Of a stretch of 64,000 nucleotides of DNA, positions 32,215-43,470 are shown in pieces. Position numbers and translations under genes: made by a program. This DNA comes from Bettongia penicillata ogilbyi (lineage: Eukaryota > Chordata > Mammalia > Diprotodontia > Potoroidae). The notes beneath the pieces were generated by a model. That model did no database searches. It was not told the origin of the DNA and was given only the letters and a program-made list of their open reading frames with translations. The first letter of the stretch is position 1, and each line of letters begins with the position of its first letter. The stretch covers positions 3,293,395-3,357,394 of the forward strand of contig JAJHZJ010000252.1 in NCBI GenBank assembly GCA_023548195.1, read 5' to 3'.

Positions 32215-32720
32215 AGTGCCTTAATCACTCATATCTATGTAACACTTTATGGTTGCAAATCATTTTGCATACTTTTTGCTATCTGATTCTTGTGATAACC
32301 TTGTGATGTGGATTAGGTGGAAAAAGCCTTGGACTCAGAGTTAGAACAAGGGATGGCTAGGTGGCACCATAGTTCACAGAATGCTGGGCCTGGAGTCATG
32401 AATTCAAATCTGGCCTCAGACACTTCCTAGTTGTGTGACCCTGGGCAAGTCATTTAACTTCTGATTGCCTCAGTTTCCTCATTTGTAAAATGAGCTAGAG
32501 AAGAAAATGGCAAAACACTCCAGTATATTTGTTAAGCAAACCCCAAATGGGTTGGTTCATGAAGAGTGAGATATGACTGAGATGACTGAGCAACAGAGTT
32601 AGAACACCTGACTCTGACACTCATTCAACCTTTCTAAGCCTCAGTTTTTTCATCTGTAAAATGAGGATAAAGTTGTGGAGAAAGTACTTTGTGGAAAGTA
32701 TACGTAGGAGCAATGCATAT
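32215..32720 (+). repeat. MIR/Ther-1 pair, the second split by a SINE
   Basis: 32215-32310 is a minus-strand MIR end ('taacactttatggttgcaaa'). A plus-strand Ther-1 starts at about 32311 ('ggaaaaagccttggactcag') and resumes at about 32607 ('gactctgacactcattcaac', 'cagttttttcatctgtaaaa'). Confidence 0.7.
32336..32606 (+). repeat. Mar-1-like SINE with 13-bp target-site duplication
   Basis: The perfect duplicate 'cagagttagaaca' sits at 32336-32348 and 32594-32606. Between them is a full SINE: 'gatggctaggtggcaccata', 'ccctgggcaagtcatttaac', 'ccccaaatgggttgg', ending 'gatgactgagcaa'. It inserted into a Ther-1 copy. Confidence 0.95.
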
Positions 32721-35525
32721 TATTATATTTGAGTTCCGAGCTTTGTAATTCAGTTCTGCTATGAAGAGAAATAGGGAGCCTTTGAAGGCTGTCCATATAA
32801 CTGTTCCCTTAAGAACTGGAGTCGAAGAGAATCTAGCTTCTTTAAGAAATTGGTGAGGAGCAGTATCCTGAGCTTTGTAGGTAGTTCCTCTCCTGTGGCT
32901 TTGGCAGACCTAGCACCAGAGTGACACCAGTGAGGAGAAGGCTGGCTCCCCTTACCCGCCTGGCACTATGGCTATTCTATAGCCAGCTGTACCCATGAAT
33001 CCTGGCTCGTGTGGACCAGCAACACTGGTTTTGTCTGACTGCCTCAGTCATTAATGCCTCTTGATCCTCCAAAGGACTGCTGCTCTCGGAGCTGTCCGGA
33101 GGATCAGGTTTGATGTGTGTGACAAGGCAGTCTTTCTAGGCTAGGATGATTTGAAGGAGAGAAATTTCTAAAGATTGGGTATGAGATGACAAATGCCCCA
33201 TTGAAATGCACAGTAAAATCCTTCTTCCCAAAACGTTAGGCTTATGAGGAAAAGAAAGTCTTTAAATTAATCCTTAATGTGTAGCTCCAAAACAAGGGAG
33301 ATTTATCGAGTTATCGTTATTGTTGCAAGTTGAAGTGATTGGGATGGGGGAAGGGAGAAGTGAAGGGAGAGAGAGAGGTAGGAGACAGACAAAGACTTGT
33401 ACAGACACTGTAATGTTAAGCATGCAAAGAACCCAGAGGACAGAGTGATTGATCCTATCCCAGTGCGGACCTACTACCCAGGGTGTCATTCCTACCACTA
33501 GAAGGTTGGTGTGATGGAATATGTGTTACAATCCTCTTAGGGAACAGATAACCTGCCTGGGGGAAATGATGGCTGTATGTGGTTCCCCTAATCTACCAAG
33601 GGGAGGCTTGGAACAAATGATAGCATCCTGTACAGAGGGAGGATTCATTTTTCTGTCCATGCTAGAGGACCAAACAACCTGCCCCCTCCCAAAAAAGACC
33701 TGAAAAGCAAGCAAAAACTGCACAAAATGCATCAACCGAGGGTCATCTGGTCACTCTGCTCTGGGGAGAGGGAAGGTGGGGAAAGTGGGGCATGGGGACA
33801 AAAAGATTTACTAGCAGGGCAGTGAAGGGACTACTGACTTTCTCTGAAGGAATTAGTTGTGATCCTGTGTGGAGCAGGTACATTAAAAAGGTCCTCAAAG
33901 CCTGGGGCTGGGGGAGGTGGCATTTCTGAGCTTGGAGTCCAATGACAGGTATAAGAGATCAGCATGGAGAGCATTCAGCCATTCAGGTGGTTCTTACTCC
34001 TCTGGAAGGATCATTTTTATTTTCTAAATTCTGTCTTTCTCAACTCTAGCCCTATTCCTCTAGCAAAATCACACAGAATGTTGCCAATCTTGGGGAGTTT
34101 TCATTCATTTATTACAAGGAATTATTAGTGTCTATTATGTAATAAGCATGGTAGGTTGATGTCTAAGAAATACTAGAAATTTCTACCTGACAAAAAATTC
34201 TAAATCTAAATAGATTTGTATTTTAAAAGTGAACTTGTAAGAATAATTTGGAAGGGAAAATGCATTTTCCCACAGAAACGTTATAAAAGGAGATTAGTTT
34301 CCACAGCCCACAAAAAAAAAAAAAACCACAACAAATATTTAATCCATAAGATAGTTGGGAACATAATCCTTCTGAGAGAGAAGAAAGGGGATGGTAGGGG
34401 GAAAAAAACCAAACATATACTTGCCATCGAATCGTACCCTCAGAATAAGACAGCTTGGTTACAGCTTAGAACAGGAAGGACATAGGATGGGGAAGAAAAT
34501 TTCAACCTTATAGTAAATCATGGCACAGGCAGCCAGTGTTTAACTGACCATTGGAATCTATAGGATATTCTCAAGTCAGGTGTTGGTACACAACATAGTC
34601 TCTCCTTTGAAGGGGTTTAGTTTTATAGAGGACATAGGAGAAAAGGACTAGATTTTTAGATGCCACATCAATGGTGGGGGCCAATGGGCAGCTTGGATGG
34701 GGAGAAGACTGGAGTTTTTGTAGTGAAGGAGCCTTGAAGTCCAAGTGAAAGGCTTGGTCCCAGCACCCTCATGCATTAGCCTCGAGTCAGAGGTGAGTAG
34801 GAAGCACAGTCTCTTTCCTTGACAGAGGTCACCTTGTAATAAAATGAAGGAAGAGGGAGAACAACGGAGTGAGGGAGATTTATTACTTACACCCACTTTA
34901 TGTGGAAAAGGGATGTGCTTGTGCTTGCCTGAGTGAGGGTCTCATCACAAATCAGAAATAAGTGTGGGAGGACAGAAGGGGAGTCATGCTTCCTACTTCT
35001 TGACACAGGCGATGGACTGGAGGTGAGGAATCAGACCTATGTTTGCAAACCTAGCCAGTGGTTAGATTTGTTTTGCTTGACTATACTTACTGATTACAGC
35101 TTGTTTGGGACTGGGGAGAATTCGGGCAAGAGGGGGTAATGATGGTGAGGCAGATTAAAAAGAATGATGAAGACATCGATAAAACATGAAAGTGAACGGA
35201 ACAGGACCACAGAAGGAGGTCTGGAACACAGACAAGCTGGACAGTTTGGGGTTAACATGCTGAATGGATTATATACTTTTTAAAAAAGCCGCAAATAATG
35301 GAGATTTGCATTTCATGTACATGCTCTCTTTTTTCTGTGAGTTTTTTTTGTGTGTGTGTATGGAAATGCTCATATTTCTCAGTACTTGTCAACTTTAAGA
35401 GTGACAAAAGACATTATTTTAGAAAAAGAAAGAAAGAAACTTGTTATCTCACCCCCAATTCAATGTGTTGTGGTGTATGGTGGCTGGAGGTCTTTGTAAT
35501 GGCCAGTCAGCTGAGTACTTGGCAC
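32720..35525. other. Mostly unassigned interval
   Basis: Only small L2-like patches are visible (about 32775-32800 and 34100-34160), plus a poly-A run at 34312-34325. No coding frame or regulatory signal is convincing. A GC-richer patch at 33000-33115 is unremarkable. Confidence 0.4.
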
Positions 35526-35529
35526 TTCT

Positions 35530-35972
35530 GGGTTTCCTTGACTTCCTTCAAGACTTAGATCCAGATTCCCCTTCTGCAGGAGGACTTTCCTGATCTCTCC
35601 CTTTTTTGGTGCTTTCCCTTTCAGATTGCCTTCCCTACACTCTGAAAATCCACTATATATGCCTACTTACATACTGGCACCCCTATTAGAATATGAACCC
35701 TTTCAGGGCAGAGCCTGCTTAACCTTTACATCACTAGCAGTTGGCACAGAGCCTAGCACTTGGTGAACACCGAAAGTTTGCTGACTAACTGATAGGAATG
35801 ATAGATTTAGAGCTGGAAATGACCTTTGAGGATATTCAATCCAATGTTTTTCCATTTAATAGATTAAACTGAGACATTAAACAGTTTGTTCAAAGTCACA
35901 AAACCAGTAAGTTTCAGAGGTGGGATTTGAACTTAGGGCCTTTACTTCCAAACCTAGTACTGCTTCTCAGCT
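35530..35972. repeat. L2 3' end (plus) and Ther-1 (minus)
   Basis: 35530-35792 has 'gaggactttcctgatctctc' and 'ctagcacttggtgaacaccg' (L2). 35795-35972 has 'gatagatttagagctggaaa' and 'gatttgaacttagggccttt' (Ther-1 in complement). Confidence 0.75.
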
Positions 35973-36015
35973 CTGTGAAACTTCACTTGGGCTTTGAGGA
36001 CAGAGATTGAGGGTA

Positions 36016-36210
<195 letters not shown>

Positions 36211-36286
36211 TTTCTCTCCCAATCTCATCCAGGCTAGGACTGATTCCACTACTGATCAACACAGAAGCATTGACTTTTTGAATTGT

Positions 36287-36318
<32 letters not shown>

Positions 36319-36355
36319 CCTCCCTCTTTCTCTCTCTCCCCCCCACCTCTCTGTC

Positions 36356-36399
<44 letters not shown>
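36287..36399. repeat. (TC)n and (CA)n microsatellites
   Basis: TC with CCCT interruptions (36287-36350) then uninterrupted CA (36357-36399), 80 bp from the TTTC array. Confidence 0.95.
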
Positions 36400-36402
<3 letters not shown>

Positions 36403-36404
36403 TC

Positions 36405-37595
36405 TCCTGTAATTTCTTCCTTTTTTTTTTTCTTCCTGGAAAGAGTGTATGATAGGGGTGGGTTACTGGTATGTCACCAGCTTCATGATTAACTGTGAAA
36501 TCCTGAGACTGGGGGGTGGGGTGGGAACCATCATTAAAGCACAAATATTGCACATGCAAAGATCTGCTAGAAGAGGAAATCCATTTGTCACTTCAGTATA
36601 ATATGTGGATTAAGTATTAACATTTTGGAAAATCTATCTTGCAGGCCTATATCTGCAACACTTGTGAATTCTGACCCTGGCTCACAATCTTGTTGGCTGC
36701 TCTTAGCCTTGACTCAGCACAATTCTGCACTGTCCTCTGCTTTTGCCACTTTCTTTTTATAAACAAGAAAGAAAATTGGTGTCTTCAGTGTGAGATCACC
36801 TTGGGCTACAAGTCTCACACCTGAAGTGTCTGACTTAAGGACACTGAATATAACCATTCATATACTGCTGTAGCTGGTGCATAAAGTTGTCTTAAAGGGA
36901 GAAAGGACAATATGTGACAATATGAGACTTGCTCAAGAGGAAAAGTCAGTTACTGACCAGTCTTATTTGGGGAATCAGTAGCTAGCTTTCTGGGGATCAG
37001 CATCCTCTTCATCCTCCTCTCTTTCTCTGTGCTTTCTCCCTACTCCTACCCCTACCCTCTTCAGTCTCCACATGTTATTCTTGGTGCAAAGAAGATTTGT
37101 ACTTTTTCTATTCTACAATCCCTTTTGAATTCACTTTCCTCTCTTTACCTGCCATAAGCACTCCAACTATCTTTTCCCACTTCCATAATGGTACCCATCA
37201 TCTCTCAGGAGGGAGCTTTTCCTTACTAAGGGAGGGCCATAGCAGGCCAGTGCTCAATATGTCAATGTTATTTTCGGTTTACTTTTTTATAATGTCAGTG
37301 TTCATATTTCCTGATGTTCAACTAGATTCAAGTTCGGTTACAGTTAATTTTTCTTAAAGCATTTAGAATTGTTTTGTCCTAATGCATCATATTTAAATTC
37401 CTTGGGTTAATTAACACCAAGATATAAGAAGTCAGTTGAAATTCTTGGCATAAATGAACTTGAATAACCTTCCCCCATTATACATATCAATGAAATACCC
37501 AAGCTACCCAGGCTGATTTTCAGTAAGTGCCACATTCTATTTCAGACATCACCTCCTTTCCGGGGAAGGAACAGAAGAAAATAAAAATTAAAGGC
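36405..37595. other. Unassigned interval
   Basis: No repeat family or gene recognised. Pyrimidine-rich patches occur at 37010-37075. Confidence 0.4.
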
Positions 37596-37596
37596 A

Positions 37597-37622
37597 GTGT
37601 GTGTGTGTGTGTGTGTGTGTGT
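37597..37622. repeat. (GT)n microsatellite
   Basis: Thirteen uninterrupted GT units. Confidence 0.97.
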
Positions 37623-37689
37623 GATTGTCTTTCCTATCAAAATTCTAAAGCTATTAGGGTTTGAAACAGGATTTATATAAAATTTATTC

Positions 37690-37957
37690 CTAGAATAATG
37701 GAACCTCAGAGCTGTGAGAGAGCTTACAAATGATGTAGTTTATCTCTCCATTCACTTAGTCCCAAAATGGGAAAATGCAGAGAGAAGAATAATTTTCCCC
37801 TTTGTAAGGCTATAGATTGAATTGGGAGTGACCTTAGAGTTCCCCTGGTCTATCCTCTCATTTAACAGAAACTAATCAAGGTTAAGTGACTTATTCAAGG
37901 CCACACAGGTAGCAGCAGATGTAGGATATGAACCCAGATCCTTTGACCTGAGCCAGT
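37690..37957 (-). repeat. Ther-1/MIR fragments
   Basis: Two overlapping complementary segments: 37690-37800 ('ggaacctcagagctgtgaga') and 37805-37957 ('gttaagtgacttattcaagg', 'tgaacccagatcctttgacc'). Confidence 0.65.
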
Positions 37958-38444
37958 CAACAGGTATTGATTGAGCACCTACTGTATGCCAGGCACTGTG
38001 CCAAGGGCTGGGGAATACAAAGGAATGCAAGGATAGGCACTGTTTTCATGGAGTTCATGATCTGATATGCATGCAAATAACTATGTACAAACAAGATATA
38101 CATGTGTATGTATGTATGTATGTACTCAGGATAACTTGGAGGTAATCCCAGAGGGATTAAGGGAGATTTGGGGTTTTTTTTGTAGAAAATGGAGTTTTAG
38201 CTGGGACTTGAAGGAAGCCAGGGAAGCCCTGAGGTGGAGATAAGGAGGGAGGGGATATCCAGGCACATCCAGACATAGGAGTGTCTTATTTGAAGAATGA
38301 TGAGGAGACAAAGATCACTGGATTATAGGGTTCATGTGTGAGAGTAAAATGTAAGATAGCTGGAAAGGTAGGAAGGGGCCAGATTGTGTATTTGATCCTG
38401 GAAATAATAGGGAGCCATTGGAGTTTATTGAATAATATGTGTGT

Positions 38445-38542
<98 letters not shown>

Positions 38543-38690
38543 CAGACCTGCACTTTTAAGAAGATAACATTGATAGCTTAAGTGGACAAGGGACAGGGGT
38601 GAAGAGAAATTTGAGGTGGGGATGCCAACCAAAGACTATTACAGACAGGAGTGAGGTGATGAGGGCTTGCATTGGGGAGGATGAGAAGGG
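37958..38690 (-). mobile_element. L2 LINE 3' region with internal microsatellite
   Basis: The longest well-kept L2 3' region in complement: 'gattgagcacctactgtatg', 'ccaggcactgtgccaagggc', 'tgggacttgaaggaagccag', 'gatagggagcc'-type block as 'aatagggagccattggagtt', and 'gtcagacctgcacttttaag'. A TG/GA array has expanded inside it. Confidence 0.85.
38438..38538. repeat. (TG)n(GA)n microsatellite inside L2
   Basis: TG to about 38484 then GA to 38538. It sits between 'gagtttattgaa' and 'gtcagacctgc', which are almost adjacent in L2. Confidence 0.97.
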
Positions 38691-38789
38691 ATGTATAAAA
38701 ACGAAGAAACATCCTGAAGTTCACTATAGCCTTGCAATTCACACACTTGAAATACTCTCTATCCAGGGGACGTGGAAATAAGTGCACTA

Positions 38790-39405
38790 ACAAACGGATG
38801 GTGGAGTTTTGAACTGGTCTAACCATTCTGGAGAATAGTTTGGAACTATGCCCAGAGGTTTGTAAAGCTGCATATCCTTTGATCCAAGTAATACCACTAC
38901 TAGGTCTGATCCCAAAGAGACTAATGAAAAGGGAAAAGGACCTATATGTACAAAAATATTTATAGTAGCTTTTTCTTTTTGAAGTGCCGAGGACTTGGAG
39001 ATTAAGGGGATGCCCATCATTTGAGGAATGGTTAAACAAGTTGTGGTATATAATTGTAATGGAATACTGTTGTTGTATAAGAAATGACAAGGGGGATGAT
39101 TTCAGAAAAACCTAGAAAGACTTACATGAACTGATGCAAAATGAAATGAGGAGAATATTGTATACAGTAACAGTAACACTGTGTGATGATCGACTTTGAT
39201 AGACTTAGCTATTCTGATCAATACGATAATCCAACACAATTCCAAAGGACTCATGATAAGAGAAAGCACACTCTACCTCCTGAGAAAGAACCGATGTTCC
39301 TGAGTGCAGATTGAGGTGTATTTTCCCTTCATTTTTCTTGCTTTGCAACATGAATAATATGAAAGTATGTTTTGCATGAGTTGACATGAAAAATAAAGAT
39401 GGAAG
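38790..39405 (+). mobile_element. L1 3' end (ORF2 C-terminus and 3' UTR)
   Basis: 'gatccaagtaataccactac', 'ggggatgcccatcatttgag' and 'gttgtggtatataattgtaa' are ORF2 terminal sequence. 'gtgtgatgatcgactttgat' and a final 'gaaaaataaagatgg' are the 3' UTR. 5'-truncated. Confidence 0.88.
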
Positions 39406-39609
39406 GATCTTGGGGGGAGGGGGAATCTTCCACCCCTGCTGCCTTTCCCTCTGATTGGATGTTCCTTCTTAACCCCACCCCCCCTTTTTTTAGGAGAGCT
39501 GCTCAGGATCTTTTCATTCTTCTCTAGGCTGCATTCTGAACTTCCTCTGCCGTGCTCCACCTGGGCACTTTGCTTCCCTCCTCCCCTTTTCAGCTTCTTT
39601 TCATCTGTT

Positions 39610-39892
39610 GTTTTTGTCCATTAGAATATAAGCTCCTTGAGGGCAAGGATGTTTTTCTACTTATATTTGTATTCTCAGCAATTAGCACAGTGCCTGGTAC
39701 TTAATCAGGGCTTGTTGACTGACTAGCCCCTACTTTGTGAACTTTGTGAGAGGGAGAAAGGTAGGGTCCTCTGTAGTGTTGGAAAGAGGGAAAGGATGGG
39801 GGAGGGGAGTAGGGGCAGAGATGATGAGTCCTGTTTTTGACATGTTAAGTTTAAGATTTCTATATGACTTCTAGTTTGAGAGGTCCAGTAGA
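39610..39892. repeat. L2 3' end (plus) and a second L2 piece (minus)
   Basis: 39610-39725 has 'ataagctccttgagggcaag' and 'cacagtgcctggtacttaat' in sense. 39800-39892 has 'tttttgacatgttaagttta' and 'agtttgagaggtccagtag', an L2 block in complement. Confidence 0.7.
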
Positions 39893-40095
39893 CCAATGAT
39901 GTCAAACTCACATGGAAATAGAGACAGTAAACCATATATAAGGATTCCTGCAGGCATATATTGACTTAGAAAACCACATATCGACATTAACTATGTTTTG
40001 TTATATTTTTATTTATTTTAAAAATGTTTCCCAGTTACATTTCAATCTGACTCAGCCTCACTGGGAAATGTTGCCATTGTAACATAGCCTCCTTC
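39893..40095. mobile_element. hAT-like DNA transposon, second copy
   Basis: 'gatgtcaaactcacatggaa' at the left resembles a Charlie-type terminus. Shared interior with 30405-30612: 'aaaccatatataaggattcc' and 'catattgacttag'. The right terminus is eroded or lost. Confidence 0.55.
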
Positions 40096-40100
40096 CAGTG

Positions 40101-40369
40101 TTTGTCATCTCTTTTTTGTTGTTTTTGTCCTTTGTGTCTGACTCTTTGTGACCCCCTTTGGGGTTTTCTTGGCAAAGATACTGCAGTGGTTTGTCATTTC
40201 CTTCTCCAGTTCATTTTACAGATGAGGAAACAGAGGCAGATAGGGTTAAGTGACTCACTCAGGGTCACCCAGCTGGTAAATGTCTGTGGTCAGATTTGAA
40301 CCCTGATTCTTCTCACTCTGGACCTGGTACTCTATCCACTGCACCACCTAGCTGCCCTTTGACATCTCT
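40101..40369 (-). repeat. Mar-1-like SINE with target-site duplication
   Basis: 'tttgtcatctct' (40101-40112) and 'tttgacatctct' (40358-40369) flank a complete minus-strand SINE ('gactctttgtgacccccttt', 'ggggttttcttggcaaagat', core, 'ctatccactgcaccacctag'). There is one mismatch in the duplicate. Confidence 0.93.
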
Positions 40370-40609
40370 GCAGTAGGTGATTGAAGATGTGAGAATAGGT
40401 TAGATCAGGAGAAAGGTTAGGGCTAGATCATTGGATCTGAGGAGAAGAGTACTCTTTGCAAGGTACCACACTGCCTCTCTTCTAGTTACCCTGGGCAATA
40501 GAAAGGGCATGTAAAGGGAAGAAGAAACAAAGGGATTTATGTGATCTCTCTGGTTTGTGACATCCCTGTATATAGTATATATCCCTGTATATATGAGGGA
40601 GGAAATAGA

Positions 40610-40770
40610 TAGTATAGCACAATCAAGAGGGTATGGGACTGTGAGTGAAGAGGATTGGATTCTAGTTCCAGGTCCACAGTAATTAGCTGTGTGATCCAGT
40701 GCAAGTCACTTGATCTCTAAGTACTCTAGTTTTCTTCATCTGTTTACCAGCTTAAAAATGACCTTCAGGA
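40610..40770 (+). repeat. MIR
   Basis: 'ggattggattctagttccag', 'agctgtgtgatccagtgcaa' and 'gtcacttgatctctaagtac' in sense order. Confidence 0.75.
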
Positions 40771-41099
40771 CCTTTTCATCCCCTCTGATGCCAATGCCCT
40801 TTCCCCTACTCCCATCTCCCTTAGTCTAACCATTTACTGACTCTAATAAGCATATATGTGGGACAGTGGGCACACCAGCCTTATTACGGTGGAGCAGTGG
40901 CAAATAAAGTTGGACAGCTGAGTGAGGGGATTCTTTTTGGGACAACCTTGCAATATCTCCCAGAATAGTTTAATATTTCATGGGTCAGTCATCTTATTTA
41001 TAGTATACATAATATGATAATCATTATACATATATTAAATACAAATAATATTTGATGTGAAAATGAATTAAAATACATATCTTCTTAAATAATGTTATT

Positions 41100-41325
41100 T
41101 ACACTATACATTAAAATAGGATATATGTATATATGTGTGTCTATGTTTGTATGTGAATGTACATACTCATACATACATATATACCAAACACATACATGTA
41201 TGCATGTGCATATATGCATGTATGTTTATATTAATATATACATATACACCTATACATATACATATATACACATTTACATACATACATATATACATATATA
41301 TGTGTGTGTGCATATACATATAGTT
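41100..41325. repeat. (TATACA/TATGTA)n simple repeat
   Basis: AT-rich alternating purine-pyrimidine DNA; the long frames over it are artefacts. Confidence 0.9.
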
Positions 41326-41639
41326 TGCTCCCTTCATTGGAGTAGATCACAAGCCATGCATGTTTTCTCTTATTGGAGAAATCCTCTAACAAGTATTCAC
41401 CCAATGTGCTTTCCTCTAAATCTTTTTACCTTTCACAGATGTCATTACTGCTCTCTTTGTCTATCTTTTCTTCCTCTCTCTTGCCACATGACCACTCACT
41501 TATTTTTTAGCTGTACTTCTCCTTAATGATATCTCTTTCATTGGAAACAGGCTGAAGCCCATATCTATCTGAGAGAGGAATTGCAAAGAGACCTTGCCTT
41601 GGATCTAGGACTGAATAGGAGGAAGAGAATGGATTACAT

Positions 41640-41909
41640 TTGTGAAAAAATGCAGTAGTCTTAATGATGTCAAATGGAGCCTAACCCAAAGGTCCATCTT
41701 TTTTAAACATGATTTTTCTCCTGGTGATGCCTCATGACTCTGAATCTTGGAAGAATATCATCACCAAAGAAATGTAGCTATAAGGGATAGAAAAGGCAAT
41801 GGAGAAATCTGTGATGGGAACCAGCTATCTATAGATCATGAGAAAATGGTCAATATTCACTTGCACAGGACCACCCAGCATGGTGTGCCCACATCAAAAA
41901 AGATATGAG
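41640..41909 (+). mobile_element. RTE/R4-like LINE, 5' part of split copy
   Basis: Encodes a decayed 'Y-G-S-E-S-W' type block ('catgactctgaatcttggaa') seen after the reverse-transcriptase domain of such LINEs, then 'cttgcacaggaccacccagc', which matches the copy at 1739-2340. It breaks exactly at the HAL1-like insertion and continues at 44747. Confidence 0.75.
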
Positions 41910-42418
41910 TGGGGGAGAGGAGCCAGGTTGGTGGAGTAGAAAGATTCACATATGCCAGCACTGAACCCACAGCCCATAAAATACCTGTAAAGAAGAACTC
42001 CCAACAAATTCTGGAGCAGCAGAAGCCACACAACAATGGAGTGGAGGAGATTTCTGTTCCAGAGAGCCCTGAAAAACCAACACCAAAGGTCTGTGGAGCA
42101 CCAGACCCAGAGCAGAGCCCAGCCCTGCCTTGGCCATGCAGCACCAAGAGGAGCAGATCCAAGCAGGCTTCAGGGAGGGAATCTCCAGTGACCACACAGG
42201 TACCTCCACCCACAGACACCAAAGGTCAGTGAAAGAGCCTATTTGGCTGGCTGAGAGGAGAGCAGGGTGTCTCCAAAACTCAGGCCCCCTCAGGAGGCAG
42301 CAGCAGAGGCAGCAGAGGACAGGGGCTCCCAAAGCAGACAGGAGCTCAGATCCATTGTTGAAGATTTCTGCATAAACCCCCTGAGGGAACTGAGCCCTGT
42401 GAGGTGTCCCTGCCCCAA

Positions 42419-42513
42419 CCTGAGTGCTGAACTTAATCTCACACTGAATAGCAGCCCTGTCCCCACCTGAGCATCTGAATTTAATCTCACACTGAATAGC
42501 AGCCCCACCCCCA
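42419..42513. repeat. 47/48-bp tandem repeat in the HAL1 5' UTR
   Basis: Two adjacent units each contain 'ttaatctcacactgaatagc' and 'agccc' followed by a C-rich end. They differ by a few bases and one indel. Confidence 0.9.
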
Positions 42514-42594
42514 CTGAAAGCCCTGAGGCTAGGAGGCAGCATTTGAATCTCAGCCCCCAAGCACTAGCTGGGAGGATCTGGAGGCAAGGTAAGG

Positions 42595-43470
42595 GTGGAG
42601 AGGAATCTCAGAATTCAAGTAACTGGCTGGGAAAATGCCCAGAAAAGGGAAAAAAAAAATAAGACCATAGAAGGCTACTTTCTTGGGGAACAGATATCTT
42701 CTCCCTTCCTTTCTGATGAGGAAGAACAATGCTTACCATCAGGGAAAGACATAGAAGTCAAGGCTTCTGTATCCCTAACATCCAAAATAAATATTCAGTG
42801 GGCTCAGGCCATGGAAGACTTCAAAAAGGATTTTGAAAATCAAGTTAGACAGGGGGAGGAAAAACTGGGAAGAGAAATGAGAGAGATGCAAGAAAAGCAT
42901 GAAAAGCAGATCAACACCTTGCTAAAGGAGACCCAAAAAATGCTGAAGAAAATAACACCTTGAGAAATAGGCTAACTCAATTGGCAAGAGAGGTTCAAAA
43001 AGCCAATGAGGAGAAGAATGCTTTCAAAAGCAAAATTAGCCAAATGGAAAAAGAGGTTCAAAAGCTCACTGAAGATAAATTAGAATGGAACAGATGGAGG
43101 CTAATGACTTTATGAGAAACCAAGAAATCACCAAACAAAACCAAAAGAATGAAAAAATGGAAGAGAATGTGAAATATCTCATTGGAAAAACAACTGACCT
43201 GTAAAATAGATCCAGGAGAGACAATTTAAAAATTATGGGACTACCTGAAAGCCATGATCAAAAAAAGAGCCTAGACATCATCTTTCATGAAATTATCAAG
43301 GAAAACTGCCCTGATATTCTAGAACCAGAGGGCAAAATAAGTATTCAAGCAATCCACAGATCACCACCTGAAATATATCCAAAAAGAGAAACTCCTAGGA
43401 ACATTGTGGCCAAATTCCAGAGTTCCCAGGTCAAGGAGAAAATATTACAAGCAGCTGGAAAGAAATAATT
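42595..43470 (+). pseudogene. L1 ORF1p-like coding remnant in the HAL1 element
   Basis: The first frame (42595-42963) encodes a basic N-terminus and a coiled-coil segment rich in Glu/Lys heptads ('EEKLGREMREMQEKHEKQI'). After a stop, DNA at 42975-43200 continues the coiled coil and RNA-recognition region in shifted frames. The frame 43235-43468 gives the ORF1p C-terminal domain ('IHRSPPE', 'RETPRNIVAKF', 'KEKILQAAGKK'). In L1 these parts trimerise and bind RNA as a nucleic-acid chaperone. Stops at 42961 and 43081 and frame changes show it cannot make intact protein. Confidence 0.85.

Noticed and set aside
33000..33130. GC-richer patch with a donor-like 'atcag|gtttg' considered as an exon
   Set aside because: The donor is weak, no open protein-like frame or acceptor accompanies it, and composition is unremarkable.
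41092..41526. 144-codon plus frame rich in Tyr, Ile and His
   Set aside because: Its first half is the TATACA simple repeat and the rest has no protein character.
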